Notes: generated by a model from the sequence alone, not told the origin. A stretch of DNA of 64,000 bases from Juglans regia (GCF_001411555.2 NC_049901.1:37706838-37770837); one strand, 5' to 3'. Positions 33,253 through 45,852 are shown, counted from the stretch's first letter. Numbers and translations: made by a program.

Positions 33253-34841
33253 ATGTCAAAACTAAGGCACGCTTTCTATCTTCTTCTTCTTCTTCTTTTG
33301 TTTAACGTAAGCCCAAGTCGATGCCACACCAAAGGATTTCGACCGAGGAATTCAATGGGGAAGCAATTAGCAAGGAATATGACCCGAACCCAATTCTCAG
33401 AACAGCAATTTATGAAGTGGGTCAAGTTTGTAGGTAAACTCAAACACACTGTTTTCAGAACCGCAAAGAATAAGCTGTTCCCTTCTTACACTCTTACTGT
33501 GGCTAAACATCCGGGGGCCGGAGATTTCACATCAATTCAGGATGCGATTGATTCTTTACCATTTATCAACCTTGTGAGAGTGGTCATCAAGGTCCATGCA
33601 GGTGTTTACACGTGAGTACTTGGCCTACATTTTGTTCCATTCTAATGGAATTCTGTTTATACAGTTGTCGTTTGTTTGATTAGCTTTTAATGCTTGTTTT
33701 TATCTGGACTCTACCAAAGTGGGACGATTCTTGTTATTTATTTTTTATTTTTCTATTTCAATATGGTATAAATTAAAACTCACATTTTTGTTTTAATTTG
33801 TGGTGTCTTTTTCCTCGTATTCAAAATACTGTTGGCCAAGCAAGTCGACTTTGCAGCTGATGAATTGTCTTTTAATGTTCTAGTACCTGAAGTGTTTATG
33901 ATTCTTATCTCCTTTTTTTTGTGTGAAAATATTCTTTAGGCTTGTAAATTGCCACAATTGTGAAACAGAGAAATCGGTCTAATTGGAAATGTTGGAATTT
34001 TCAGGGAGAAAGTTAACATACCGCAATTAAAATCCTACATAACCATTGAAGGAGCAGGCGCAGATAAAACAATTGTGCAATGGGGAGACACAGCCCAAAC
34101 ACCAGGACCAAGAGGGCAGCCCATGGGGACCTACGCTTCTGCAACTTTTGCTGTGAATTCCCCTTATTTCTTTGCCAAGAACATCACATTCAAGGTACCT
34201 ACTAAAGCCGTCTCTCTCTCTCTCTCTCTCTCTCCTCTCTCTCTGCAAGTCTGATTGTGATAGAGAATGTGATGCAGAACACAACCCCAGTTCCAGCACC
34301 AGGGGCAATAGGAAAGCAAGCTGTGGCACTTAGAATATCAGCAGACACAGCATCATTCGTGGGGTGTAGATTCTTGGGAGCGCAGGACACGCTCTATGAC
34401 CATGTGGGTAGGCACTATTACAAGGATTGTTACATTGAAGGTTCTGTGGACTTCATCTTTGGCAATGGTCTATCTCTTTTCGAGGTAATTAGTTTAAGAC
34501 ACGATTAAAAGAATTGAATCTCCGAGTGAGTGAGTGAGTTTGTGGTAAAATAATTTCGAATACTATTATATAAAATATGATGGATTTATATATATATATA
34601 TAGGGATGTCACGTGCATGCAATAGCACAGAACATGGGGGCCCTAACAGCTCAAGGGAGGAGCAGCCTTTTAGACGACACGGGTTTCTCATTCGTGAACT
34701 GTAAGGTCACGGGCTCAGGAGCACTCTTCCTTGGGAGGGCATGGGGTCCTTTCTCTCGGGTCGTCTTCGCTTACACATACATGGACAACATTATCATTCC
34801 CAAAGGCTGGTATAACTGGGGTGACCCTAATCGTGAAATGT

Positions 34842-34874
<33 letters not shown>

Positions 34875-35986
34875 GAAGAAAAAGAAAAAGAAAAAGAAAA
34901 TCTGCAGTTTCTAACAACTAGTAGACTAAATACCCCATGATTGCTTTAATTAACATGTCAATTTAAAGGTACCAATGACTCTGCTTAAACCCTTTACATT
35001 ACTCATGCACGAGGTTCTTGGAAACCAAGCCCAATAATCTTAAACCATACATTATGCACATAATAACAATGATTTTCTCTCACCGAAGTGATTTTAAAGC
35101 CATATTAATCAAGCTGAAGAAAATGGTCCACTTTTGCATTTATTACAAGTTGTTAGTACTTCCACTTCGTGTAAAAAAAAATGAATCAATTTTCTCAACT
35201 ATTATATATATATATATAGCTTGGGCCCATTTTGCCTCAGTGGATTTTCTTTCTCTTTTTCTTAAAAAAAAAAAAATTGTTTTATTTCAATATATTTTGC
35301 CGACCCATTTTGCCCTAGAGGAAGTGGGACGGTGCTGTCTAGTTTCCATAGTGATCTACTGCAGTACATGGGTGCTGCAGATGCAAGAACCCAAGTGCTC
35401 ATCTTTTCCCATTTCATTCATCTTTATCCATCCAAAACTACTTGACTTGGCCATTTCTCTTTATTTTATACACCAAAATGGCATTATCCGGCGCAACATC
35501 GACCACACATCCAATTTTGTGACCTAATCCATCACATATGTTATTGTCCTTTTCCTCCTTTGCTACTGCAAAGTCTACGTGTAATGCACCACAGTACATA
35601 CATATAAAAAGAACACCGTATATCCACCCTAGAAAGGTTGTGTAATTTAGTACAACCATACAGGCATACGCATGTTATCTAGACAGTTAAGCAAACCTAC
35701 TCCCAGTGGTTGGCTCATGACGTTGGAAGTTTCATTTTGGCGGCCAGAACAGAGAAAGCAAGCAAGCATGCGCATGCATGAAGGTAATTGGTTTTTGCTG
35801 ATTTTTTATGTTTTGTGGGTTTTCTGGTGCGAATGCAGGACTGTGTTTTATGGGCAGTACAAGTGCACAGGACCAGGAGCTAGCTTTGCAGGGAGAGTGT
35901 CATGGTCCAGGGAACTTACTGATGAGGAAGCCAAGCCTTTTATTTCACTTAGCTTCATTGATGGGTCTGAATGGATTAAGTTGTAA
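33253..35986 (+). CDS. Pectinesterase (pectin methylesterase), secreted, 5 exons, 379 aa
   Basis: Exons: 33253-33611, 34005-34194, 34278-34484, 34604-34839, 35839-35986, all GT-AG, with one open frame of 379 aa. The enzyme removes methyl esters from cell-wall homogalacturonan. An N-terminal signal peptide ([20 protein letters not shown]) is followed by a short linker and the catalytic beta-helix, with no long inhibitor-like PRO region. Family motifs in order: AGVYTEKV (GxYxE), KQAVALR with Q197, AQDTLYD with Q219 and acid/base D220, VDFIFGN with nucleophile D241, and FLGRAW with R297 and W299. All catalytic residues are present. The overall form resembles Arabidopsis PME68/PME53-type proteins (recalled, not searched). 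Introns 2 and 4 begin with or contain CT microsatellites, and intron 4 is 999 bp. The start is the first in-frame ATG before the signal peptide. Confidence 0.95.
34211..34246. repeat. CT microsatellite in pectinesterase intron 2
   Basis: TC/CT units fill most of the 83-bp intron between 34195 and 34277. Length variation here could affect splicing of a very short intron. Confidence 0.85.
34843..34874. repeat. CT microsatellite at the start of pectinesterase intron 4
   Basis: About fifteen CT units begin four bases after the GTAACT donor and are followed by an AGAAAA array (34875-34900). Confidence 0.85.
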
Positions 35987-36924
35987 TAAATCCACAATTT
36001 TTTTTTTTATTTTCTTTTTTACAGTTATTGATCATCTTTGTAAAAGTCTTGATATTGGACGGTGTGAAATTTTTCTCTTCTTGATGATATTATTATCATT
36101 GTAGAAGAATATCAAGTAGTGGGAACCTCACCCAACATAAATAATGTTTTCGGATATATTAATTAGAAAGGTCACAAATCATATGATAAATTAATGTCTC
36201 TTATGCTCCACTTGTTGTTCTCTTTTGTTTTTTTTATTATTGTTATTAATTTGAGGCTATTGTTATTAATTTGAGGCTATTAAAACGAATTATATTTAAT
36301 TGAAACTAAAGAAAATTAAAGGTACATCTCTAAATCAATTAACCGTGTCAAAGTTGAAGAAAGGAACAGAATCATCGATGGGAATGGATCCAAACAAGTG
36401 ATAAGACAAAGCCCACTCACTCAGAGAGAGACAGAGAGCTGGCTGGAGGGAGGGGGGGCATACAGCCCATTTTAAACAAGCAGTCTAAAATGGCTCATCC
36501 GCTTAGCCAACTTCTAGCCAAATTTAAGACCTCTCCCTAAACACATCTTTTCAATCCACAAAAGAAATTGATCCGAGTGGCCCCTCCCCTCCCCTCCCTC
36601 TCCCATGGTTTACAAGCCAGAGTGTAAAATTTGTTCATTTTTCTTATTTGAGATGGATGATGGTCTATTTACCACCTTCCGGCAATCTTCGAGCTACACG
36701 CACTAGACTATCAGATTCTCAGGCTGTCGATCTACAAAGAGTAAGAAGTAGTGCTACAAAATGATGGCAAGTGTGTCTTATATATGTGCTGCCCATCGGT
36801 GGAACCCAAAACAGTACACGTGCCGCTCCATCCAATTCATGGGCCCATATCTTCAAGATCCGACCACTCATACGGCCCCTCCACAATTGGAAGCCCCACA
36901 AGCTGAAATAATCCCTCATGCTAT
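35987..36924. other. Pectinesterase 3' flank up to the copia LTR
   Basis: No gene is supported. The short direct repeat TTGTTATTAATTTGAGGCTA occurs twice in tandem near 36240-36280. An open frame at 36761-36943 runs into the LTR and has no recognisable domain. Confidence 0.5.
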
Positions 36925-37179
36925 TGAAGTTGGTTTAATGTGATGTTATTTTCCAGAAAACTCTTCATATTATGTTTAAGTTTACTAAGTTTAGTCTTTA
37001 CTATTATTAGTTAATCTTGGAAGTTGTCTTTCTGATTTAAAGAAGTTGTGAGTTTCAATGTAAGTATATATATCAGATTAATGAGAAATGAAGAGGCAGA
37101 ACATTCAGAATCATTCTTCACGTTGTAGATTGAAGTTTCTCTCAAAACTTACTCTGTTTTCATTCTGTTATCATCAACA
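36925..37179 (+). repeat. 5' LTR of copia-1
   Basis: 255 bp, TG...CA. Contains GTAAGTATATATATCAG near its middle, a candidate TATA element. The copy at 41217 is about 99% identical. Confidence 0.93.
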
Positions 37180-37181
37180 AT

Positions 37182-37193
37182 TGGTATCAGAGC
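37182..37193 (+). other. Primer-binding site of copia-1
   Basis: TGGTATCAGAGC, two bases after the LTR end, is the standard copia primer-binding site complementary to the 3' end of initiator methionine tRNA. Confidence 0.9.
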
Positions 37194-37220
37194 TGACTAG
37201 GTTGATCTGAACGGTCGTTA

Positions 37221-40200
37221 ATGGCTGCCTTTGGAGCAACTACATCAGTTCCCATCTTCAGTGGTGAGAACTACGATTATTGGAGCATAAAGATGAAGAC
37301 TTTTTTCTTATCTCAGGATCTCTGGGATGTAGTAGAAAAAGGAGTTGCAGTTCCTTTAGAAGGAGTCTCAAACTCTGCACAATATAAACAAGAAAGCACC
37401 AAGGATGCAAGGGCTTTGTTTATTCTGCAACAAGCAGTGACTGAATCAATCTTTCCAAGATTGATGAGGGCCAATACTTCAAAGGGTGCGTGGGAAATCC
37501 TACAGTCATAATTTCAAGGAAATGCAAAGGTAAAAATAATCAAACTTCAAGGATTTAGAAGGGAGTTTGAAAATTTAAAAATGAAAGAATCTGAAGAGGT
37601 GAAAGAGTATTGCTCTAGATTAATTGAAATTGTTAATCAAATGCGTGCTCATGGTGAAGAGGCTGCTGATCAGAGGATCATTCAAAAAATTCTGATTAGT
37701 CTTCCATAAAAATATGATCACATTGTTGCAGTAATTGAGGAATCGAAGGATCTACAAACCTTATCAGTTACTGAACTGATGGGATCACTTCAAGCTCATG
37801 AGCAGAGAATAGCAAGAAGGAGTGATGGTTCCTTAGAGCATGCCTTTCAATCTAAAGTAACTCTGAAAAATAAGAAAGTGAAAGATTATGAGAAGAAACC
37901 ACATAAAGATCAAAAGCACACAAACTACATTCAGAAAGAAGGAAGTGTAAAAGGGAAAGAAAAGCAAAATGAGTTTCCACCTTGTGGTATTTGTAAAAAA
38001 ACAAATCATCTTGAGAAGAACTACTATCATCTCGGGAAGCCTCAATGTTGGAATTGCAAGAAGTTTGGACATATGGAAAAAGATTGTAGATTAAAAAACA
38101 ATCATCAAGCTCATTATTATGAAGAAAAGGAAGAAAGTGAGCATCTGTTTTTTGCTTGCCAAGCTATTACAAAAGAAGAAAAACTTTGGTTCATTGACAG
38201 TGGGTGTAGCAACCACATGGCCTCAGATGAATGCATCTTCATTGATTTGGATCCCTCTGTTAAAACCAAAGTTAAGATGGGTAATGGAGATATGGTTGAA
38301 TCCAAGGGAAAAGGCACAGTGGCCATCTCGACAAAGAAAGGTACAAAGTTTATTAAAGATGTATTACTTGTTCCTAATCTTGATTAAAATCTGTTGAGTG
38401 TTGGTCAAATGATGGAAAATGGTTATTCTTTATACTTTGAGAATAATTTGTGCAAAATATATGATGAAAAAAACAAAGTTGAACTTGCTGAGGTAAAAAT
38501 GGGAAGAAGTAGGAATTTTCCTATTTGATGGAGCTTTCTTAAAGCTATGGTGGCAACTGTGGAAGATACTATGTTATGGCACCAAAGATTCGGACACTAA
38601 AATCTCAACTCCTTTAGATTGCTGCACCAGAAGGAGATGATGAGGGACTTACCTCTCTTAGAAAAAGAAGCACAAGTTTGTGAGGGATGCATGCTTGGGA
38701 AACAACACAGGTTACCCTTTCCTTCGGAAAGCACATGGAGAGCTAAAGAAAAATTGGAGCTGGTTCACACTGATGTGTATGGTCCAATGAGAACTTCAAC
38801 TCACAATCAAAGTAGGTATTTCATTCTCTTCATAGATGATTTTACTAGAATGATGTGGGTATATTTTCTTCAAGAAAAATCTGAAGTTTTTGGAACTTTT
38901 AAAAAGTTTAAGCTACTGGTTGAAAATAAGTCTGGTCATAAAATTAAGTCATTAAGGAGTGATCGAGGCACTGAGTATAACTCCAAAGAGTTTGAGAAAT
39001 TCTATGAAACAGAAGAGATTGAGCATCAATTAACAGTAGCATATTCTCCCCAACAGAATGGAGTATCTGAGAGAAAGAATAGAACAGTTATGGAGATGGC
39101 AAGGTGCATGTTATTTGAGAAAAAGTTGCCTAAAGAATTTTGGGGTGAAGCAGTGAATACTGCTGTGTTTTTACTTAATCGAGTACCAACAAAAGCAGTA
39201 GAAAATCATACACCTTATGAGGCATGGAGTGGAATAAAACCCACTGCAAGTTTTCTAAGGGTGTTTGGTTCCATATGTTACATCCATGTTCCATCTCAGA
39301 AAAGAAGTAAATTGGAAGAGAAAGCTAAGAAGGGTATTTTTGTGGGTTATAGCACCATTTCAAAAGGCTTCCGAATTTTTAACTTGAAAACTAAAAAGCT
39401 TGTTGTTAGCCGAGATGTGAGGTTTAATGAGAATGCCTCTTGGGATTGGGAAGCTGAGAAGGTGGTTCAACAAAGTGTTGAGATACCACTTGTACCATCA
39501 TCTGAGATAGAAGAAGAAATAGAGGAAGTAAGTATTCCTCTGGAAAATGAAGCTGGAAGCCCCACAGCAACCCAACAGATTTCCTCCAATAGTGATGAAG
39601 AATCAACATCAGAATCTCCCATAAGAAGATCAAGATTACTGAGTGATGTTTATGAACATTGCAATTACACTTCTCTTGAATCAGAGAGTTTTGCAGCTGC
39701 ATCAAAAGAAAGTGTGTGGCTGAAAGCTATGGAAGAGGAGATAAGAATGATTGAGAAAAATGAAACTTGGGAATTAGTGGCTCAACCTGCAGACAAGGAA
39801 ATCATTGGAGTTAAATGGATTTACAAGACCAAGTTGAATACCGATGGTTCAATACTGAAGCATAAAGCAAGACTTGTAGTTAAGGGCTATGTACAACAGT
39901 TGGGAATTGATTACAATGAAACTTTTGCTCCTGTTGCAAGAATGGACACTATAAGAGCACTTGTTGCACTTGCTGCTCAAAAGGGTTGGAAAATCTGGCA
40001 ACTAGATGTAAAGTCAGCATTCTTAAATGGTATTCTAGAAGAAGAGGTATATGTCAATCAACCTTAGGGATTCATAAAGGAAGAAGGACAAGTTTACAGA
40101 TTAAAAAAGGCATTGCATGGATTGAAACAGGCACCACGTGCCTGGTATGGAAGAATTGATAGTTACTTTACTGATCAAGGATTCAGGAGGAGTAAAAGTG

Positions 40201-41219
40201 AACCAACCTTGTATGTGAAGTCACAAAATAGTGCTGAAATGATCATTGTATCCTTGTATGTTGATGATCTTGTCTTTACAGGAAATAATGCAGAGATAAT
40301 TGAAAAATTTAAAAAGGAAATGATGGCCAGTTTTGAGATGACTGACTTGGGAAAGATGCACTATTTTCTCAGGATGGAAGTAAGCCAAGAAGAAGATGGA
40401 ATCTTTTGTTCCCAAAAGAAATACACAGAAGATTTGTTGAAAAGGTTTAATATGACAGGTTGCAAGTCAGTTGCAACACCATTGATTCCTAATGAAAAGC
40501 TAAGAAAGGAAGATGGTGTCAAGAAAGTGGATGCATCAACCTATAGAAGCTTAGTGGGAAGTTTGCTTTTTTTATGCAATACCAGACCTGATATTCTATT
40601 TGCTACCAGTTTGCTTTCAAGATTTATGCAATGTCCAAGTCAGATTCACTTTGGAACTGCTAAGAGAATTCTAAGGTACTTGCAAGGAACAATTGGTTTG
40701 GGCATGTGGTACAAGAAATCTTCAGGAACAAAGCTGGTTGGCTTCACTGATAGTGACTGGGCAGGTTCTACAGATGACATGCGAAGTACTTATGGTTACT
40801 GTTTTGGTCTTGGATCTGGTATGTTTTCATGGAGTTCAAAGAAACAAGGAAATGTAGCTCAATCCACAGCCGAGGCAGAGTATGTTGCAGCTGCTGGATT
40901 AGCAAATCAGGCCATATGGTTAAGAAGAATTTTAAAAGATATGGGGGAAAAACAGCAAGGTTCTACTGAGATTTTTTGTGACAATAAATCAGCAATTGCC
41001 ATTGCCAAGAATCCTGTTCAGCATAGTCGAACCAAGCATATAGCAATCAAGTACCATTTTTTGCGTGAAGTGGAAGCAAATGGAGAAATTGAATTAAAGT
41101 TTTGTCGCTTAGAAGAACAAATTGCTGACATTTTTACAAAAGCTCTTCCTAGAGACAAGTTTCAGTCCCTCAGATCTATGCTTGGAATATCTGAAAAATA
41201 CATCAAGGAGGAGTATTGA
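37221..41219 (+). pseudogene. copia-1 gag-pol polyprotein with six internal stops, no frameshift
   Basis: A single frame runs from the ATG at 37221 to a TGA at 41217-41219. Internal stops are at 37509, 37707, 38385, 38526, 38598 and 40065; I find no indel. Order of domains: gag with DUF4219/UBN2-type sequence (FSGENYDYWSIKMKTF); two zinc knuckles, the first degenerate (CGICKKTNHLEKNYYH) and the second intact (CWNCKKFGHMEKDC); aspartic protease (WFIDSGCSNHM); integrase zinc finger (CEGCMLGKQH); integrase core with D (HTDVYGP), D (RSDRGTEY) and E (SERKNRT); reverse transcriptase with SLYVDDLVF; RNase H (FTDSDWAG, STAEAEY, CDNKSAI). All catalytic residues outside the stops are present. Several stops sit where the family has Gln, Glu or Arg codons, so single substitutions explain them. 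Confidence 0.92.
41205..41213 (+). other. Polypurine tract of copia-1
   Basis: AAGGAGGAG just upstream of the 3' LTR, the usual plus-strand priming site. It overlaps the end of the coding frame. Confidence 0.8.
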
Positions 41220-41471
41220 AGTTGGTTTAATGTGATGTTATTTTCTAGAAAACTCTTCATATTATGTTTAAGTTTACTAAGTTTAGTCTTTACTATTATT
41301 AGTTAATCTTGGAAGTTGTCTTTCTGATTTAAAGAAGTTGTGAGTCTCAATGTAAGTATATATATCAGATTAATGAGAAATGAAGAGGCAGAACATTCAG
41401 AATCAATCTTCACGTTGTAGATTGAAGTTTCTCTCAAAACTTACTCTGTTTTCATTCTGTTATCATCAACA
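41217..41471 (+). repeat. 3' LTR of copia-1
   Basis: 255 bp, same length as the 5' LTR, ending ATCATCAACA. The following bases TTTCGGGTGC do not repeat the 5' flank. Confidence 0.93.
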
Positions 41472-41503
41472 TTTCGGGTGCTTGCAAAGCTATGATAGAG
41501 CCA

Positions 41504-41529
41504 ATCCTCCTTGCATTCCCACCTATCTT
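41504..41529. repeat. 26-bp direct repeat, left copy
   Basis: The segment starting ATCCTCCTTGCATTCCCACC is identical to 45853-45878. The two copies bound a 4323-bp insert that holds the minus-strand copia fragment and the solo LTR. Confidence 0.9.
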
Positions 41530-41694
41530 ACTAATTTTCCTAACACACAAAGTTGATATACTGTCCTATCCAAGTTAGTGGAGCAGGAGATAGAGGCTTT
41601 CTTCAATTAATACAGTTGATCCAGAACTGAAGCAATCCCATCTATGGTAATCTCTCATGGCTCTAGTAGAATCCCAAGGTAGAATGTAACACTC

Positions 41695-44195
41695 GGGCTC
41701 TAAGCCCAGTTTCCAGTTGAAGCTTAGCCCGTTTTCATGAAACTCGGCCCACGACTGATGATCACTTGAAAGGAGGCTTGAATGGCATCGTTCGGGTGAG
41801 TCCCCCCCCCATTTTCTGCTGCACTGTTTTTCTTCTTCGTGAGTTTTCTCCTTTGCGCTGCAGATTCCGCTTATCCCTCCATACCGTGCACCTAAACCCA
41901 TGATCTTGCAGTTACTTGTATCCCTTCTCTCATCCAAAATCCTCACTTTTCAGCATACACTCTCTCAATCGACTTGTCTCTCAACCTCTCCCTCCCCATA
42001 ACTGCACCCTTGTTTTTATTTTTATTTTTTCTTTCGTGAAGCATTTCTTCGTCGATCTCCCCCACACGATTTTGCACTATTGCCGGTAACTCTTCTCTCT
42101 TATGCTTTGTTCTAGCTCTCTTTCATTTTTTTTTCTCCTCTGTTGGTACACGCTCAGACCCACTTTCACTCTATTTTTCTTTGGTTGTTTTTCATGCACA
42201 CACCCACTCTGTTTTGGGTTTGCCGTGTGCACATTCAAACCCCTCAATCATTCCTTGCGCAGGTCACTTTTCTTTCACTAGAGATTGCTGTGAATTTTCT
42301 GGGCGTAGACTTCAGTGGGTTGTTTTGGTTCGAAGTGATTTGAAGTTTTCGTGACTCTGTTAGGTAAGTCACTCCTGAAGCCTTTGGTATGGTTTGGATA
42401 TTGTGGTTGGTTGTGAAATGTAGTAATGTTACTGATTTAAGTGTGGCGTGGGTAAGATTTTTTTGCACTACTGTAGTGACTTTTAAAGTTGAGGAGTATG
42501 ATTTTTGGATGGCTTTGTGAGACTGTTTTTGGCTATTAATTGAGACTATTTGATGTAAATTTATGGGTCTTTTGAGCTAGTTGTATTGGATATTTTTATG
42601 AGTGGCGCAGGTACCCAAGTTTTGAATTGTTGAATGACTAAAATATATGATGCTTGTGCTGAGTTTTATTTATTTATTTGAAGGTTGGAGGTGAAGTATG
42701 GTTTGTGTTATGTTTTAATTATTGGAGTTGCTGTTGTTGGTTTTGGAAATAATTATGGTTGGTTTGATGTTAATAAAAGGTGGCTGTTTTGGAGTTTAAA
42801 TGCAAATGGTTTGAGGAGAGTACTGTTCGGGTTTAATTGTTATGATAGTTATTGAGTTAAGAAGGGACTGTTTTGGTTTATTTACTCAATAAATAGTAGC
42901 TTACTAGTTTGGTTTATTAAATGTTGGGTATATGTTTTGTTTAGGTGGTGTCACTACTAGAGTTCCGATTCAAGGTGTTGATAATACACGGAAGTCAGGT
43001 AAGCGGGGTTCATATACTAGTTTTGCATAAAAGAAATAAAATGAGGTTGACTTTGAAAATAAGCATGTTTGTTTTTGAAAATAAATGATCTAAAAACAAT
43101 CTCAGATGTTTATTCTGCATATGCATAAATTCGATATAAGATAAAGTATTTTCTGTCATGACTGGTGTAGACATGAGCTAATTTTGTGCATTTTGTTTCT
43201 AAACTATGCAAAAGAGCGAATATGAAAATCTAAAATTTTTGTTATGAATAAATGAAAATATTTTTGATTCTATTTATTTCGAACATGTGAAGTGATCTAA
43301 AGCTATTAAGTATTTTGTTTTGATATGATGTGTCATCTGAAAACCTTGGCATGAAGTTATGACTCTGTATATGAATGTGATCTGATTCCGATGATATCTG
43401 TTCTGTTTTTCTGTTAAGGCCCAGTCACGGGTATAATGGTGGTTTATAACCCTATCACGGGAGTGAAACATGGTATACGGCCTAGCTACGGGTATAATGG
43501 TGGTTTATAACCCTACCACGAGAGTTAAATATTGTATTTATCCCGATGGGATGCTAAGAGATGATATGACTTTAATGTTTCAGTTTGGATATGCCAATGA
43601 ATTTTCTTTTTTGGGAATAAGTTTGTCTTTCTGGAAATTTTGCTCTAACGTTTTTGTACAAAGCTTTGTTTATGCATTCTGAAAGTAAATTATTTGTTCT
43701 GCATACCGAATATTATAAATGCTCATATTTACATGATAGTATATGCTCTCTGCTTGCTGAGTTGTTGATAACTAACCCCTTAATCTTCATAATATTTTCA
43801 GATGACATTGATGGTACAGCTGAGGATCAATATTAGAGGTTGTGGACAAGATTATATGTGAATAGATATTGGGGACCTCACGGTATTAGTACTGTTGTTG
43901 GATGTTATTTACTTATTAAGTTGATTTCCATGGATTTAGATAGTTTATGGAGATTTATGTAAATTTTATTTTATTCTAGTTTATTATTCGGAACTTGAAA
44001 AAGAGTTGATATTTTTATTTGAGTCGTTGGATTGAGGATTTGATATATGAGATGGTTATTAATTTAAAGTATTTACGTTTGATTTGAAGTTTTGGAAGTA
44101 TAAATTCTTGGATTTGGAAATACATTAGGATTGTTGGAGTTGGTTATTAGATTATATGAATTAACTCTCCGAATTCTCAGAGTTGGGGCGTTACA
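41695..44195. mobile_element. 2.5-kb solo LTR with 5-bp TSD
   Basis: The unit begins TGTAACACTCGGGC and ends TTGGGGCGTTACA (TGTAAC...GTTACA termini, the TG...CA form of an LTR). TAGAA stands on both sides (41690-41694 and 44196-44200), an exact 5-bp target-site duplication. No gag, pol, primer site or second LTR is inside, so it is the product of recombination between the two LTRs of a former element, probably Ty3/gypsy to judge by the large LTR size. At 43418-43468 and 43479-43529 a block (CACGGGTATAATGGTGG) is repeated with a 61-bp period. The flanking DNA on both sides is the LTR region of the minus-strand copia fragment. Confidence 0.88.
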
Positions 44196-44200
44196 TAGAA

Positions 44201-44481
44201 AATTTTGAGGTTGGCTGAAAAAGACCACCTTCATGGTTGGTCTTCTTTTAGTTAGAATACACAAATAATTGATTGGTGGGAAATCTCCTTGCCTCAATTG
44301 CAGGAGTCGATGTTGCTATATATAGACTATAAACAAATGAGTTTATTACATGAGCTTGAGATCGAATAAACCATATTACAGTAAGATATTTAAATACAAA
44401 ATTTTGTTGAGATATTCTCATTATTTGAATTGATTTTGCTGTTGATCAGTTTCGGAGGCAACTTCAATAGGATCCTTAGCA
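44201..44481 (-). repeat. Putative 3' LTR part of copia-2 (interrupted by the solo LTR)
   Basis: On the minus strand, the purine-rich CTTGAAGGGAG just before TGCTAAGGATCC is a plausible polypurine tract and LTR start. LTR-like text (TATATAGC, TTCCCACCAATC) follows to the solo LTR at 44195. The rest of the LTR would lie at 41530-41689. The partner 5' LTR is absent. Confidence 0.5.
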
Positions 44482-44483
44482 CT

Positions 44484-45852
44484 CCCTTCAAGTGTAACGG
44501 GGAGGCACGCACGTTGAGCTTGGAACAAAGTAGTTGAAACCGCGAGGATACATTGGGTTTTGTTAGAACATCGGCCAGTTGGTCCTGAGTGGAGATGAAA
44601 GAAACTGTCAAAGTGTTGGCAGCAACTTTGTCATGAACAAAGTGAAAATCTATCTCAACATGCTTGGTTCGGGCATGAAATACTGGATTGGCTAACATGT
44701 ATGTTGCACCTATGTTGTCACACCAAAGAGTTGGAGCACATGAGAGTGTAACTCGTAGATCACGAAGAAGGTACTGGATCCATTGCAATTCGGCAGCAGC
44801 GTTGGCAAGTGCCTTGTATTCTGCTTCGGTGCTTGATCAGGACACTGTTGGATGTTTGCGAGAGCTCCAGGAAATTAATTTCTTGCCAAGAAAAATACAA
44901 TACGCACTTGTAGAACGACAACCATCAAGGCAACCAACCCAGTCCGCATCGAAAAAGGCTTCAAGGTGCTGAGTTAATGACTTAGTGATGAGAAGTCTAT
45001 GAGATAATGTATGCTTGAGGTACCGTAGTATGCACTTCACGGCCTGCCAGTGTAACTTGGTTGGGCGATGCATAAATTGGCACACACGGTTAACAGCGAA
45101 TGCCAAGTTAGGTCGAGTGAGCGATAGATATTGTGGTGATCCAATAGTGCTTCGAAAAAGAGTTGTATCAGGGAAGGGATCACTATCATAAGCCGATGGA
45201 GAGTGGGACGATGCCATAGGAGATGATATCGGCTTAGCTTCAAGCATCTTCGTTGTTCTTAGTAAATCAAGTATGTACTGCAGCAAAGATAAAAGAAGAC
45301 CCTCTGGTAGTCGTTGCAACTCAATGCTAAGAAAGAAATTGACGTCACCGAGATCTTTGACGGCAAAATCATTCTGCAAAAGTGCAAGGAGCTCATCAAT
45401 GGTAGTTAGAACCAAAGAGGTGACGATGATATCATCAACATAAATAAGAATAAAGATGGTCGTGGATCTAGCATGAAATATAAATAAGGAGGAGTCAGCT
45501 TTGGATGCATGAAAGCCAAGTTGAAGTAGACAAGAGCTCAATCGTGAAAACCAAGCCCTCGGGGCTTGTTCGAGGCTATAAATTGCTTTGTTGAGGCGAC
45601 AAACATGAAATGGATATAAAAGATGTGAAAAACCAGACGGTTGAGTCATGTATACCTCCTCAAAGAGTGTCCCATGGAGAAATGCATTTTGAATATCAAT
45701 TTGGCGCATGGCCCAACCTGTGGAATAAGCTAGTGGGAGAACAACTTGTATAGTGGTTGGTTTAACCACTGGATTGTATGTTTGACCATAATCCAAATTG
45801 GCTAATTGATGAAATCCTTTAGCCACTAGTTGCGCTTTGTAGCACTCAAGAG
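44484..45852 (-). pseudogene. 5'-truncated Ty1/copia pol (copia-2): reverse transcriptase and RNase H
   Basis: The minus-strand frame begins abruptly at SLECYKAQLVAKGFHQ, inside the reverse transcriptase. It continues through VVKPTTIQVVLPLA, QIDIQNAFLHGTLFEEVYM and the catalytic LIYVDDIIVT to RNase H (FFDADWVGC). One TGA after RKHPTVS, where the family has Arg, precedes SSTEAEYKALANA. The rest ([30 protein letters not shown]) is open. Gag, protease and integrase are missing. The break point coincides with the 26-bp direct repeat at 45853. Because only one stop interrupts the retained part, truncation may be fairly recent. Confidence 0.88.

Larger units (their letters stand above)
36925..41471 (+). 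mobile_element. Ty1/copia retrotransposon (copia-1), nearly complete, two 255-bp LTRs
   Basis: Layout: 5' LTR, primer-binding site, gag-pol, polypurine tract, 3' LTR, 4547 bp in all. The LTRs begin TGAAGTTGG and end ATCAACA (TG...CA) and differ at about three positions (CCAGAA/CTAGAA, GAGTTTC/GAGTCTC, ATCATTC/ATCAATC), about 99% identical, so insertion is recent. The 5 bp on each side (GCTAT before, TTTCG after) do not match, so the expected target-site duplication is absent. The coding frame carries six in-frame stops and cannot give a full polyprotein. Confidence 0.93.

Noticed and set aside
35018..35527. 169-codon frame in pectinesterase intron 4
   Set aside because: Lies wholly within a well-supported intron and has no domain; Lys/Ile/Phe-rich reading of AT-rich DNA.
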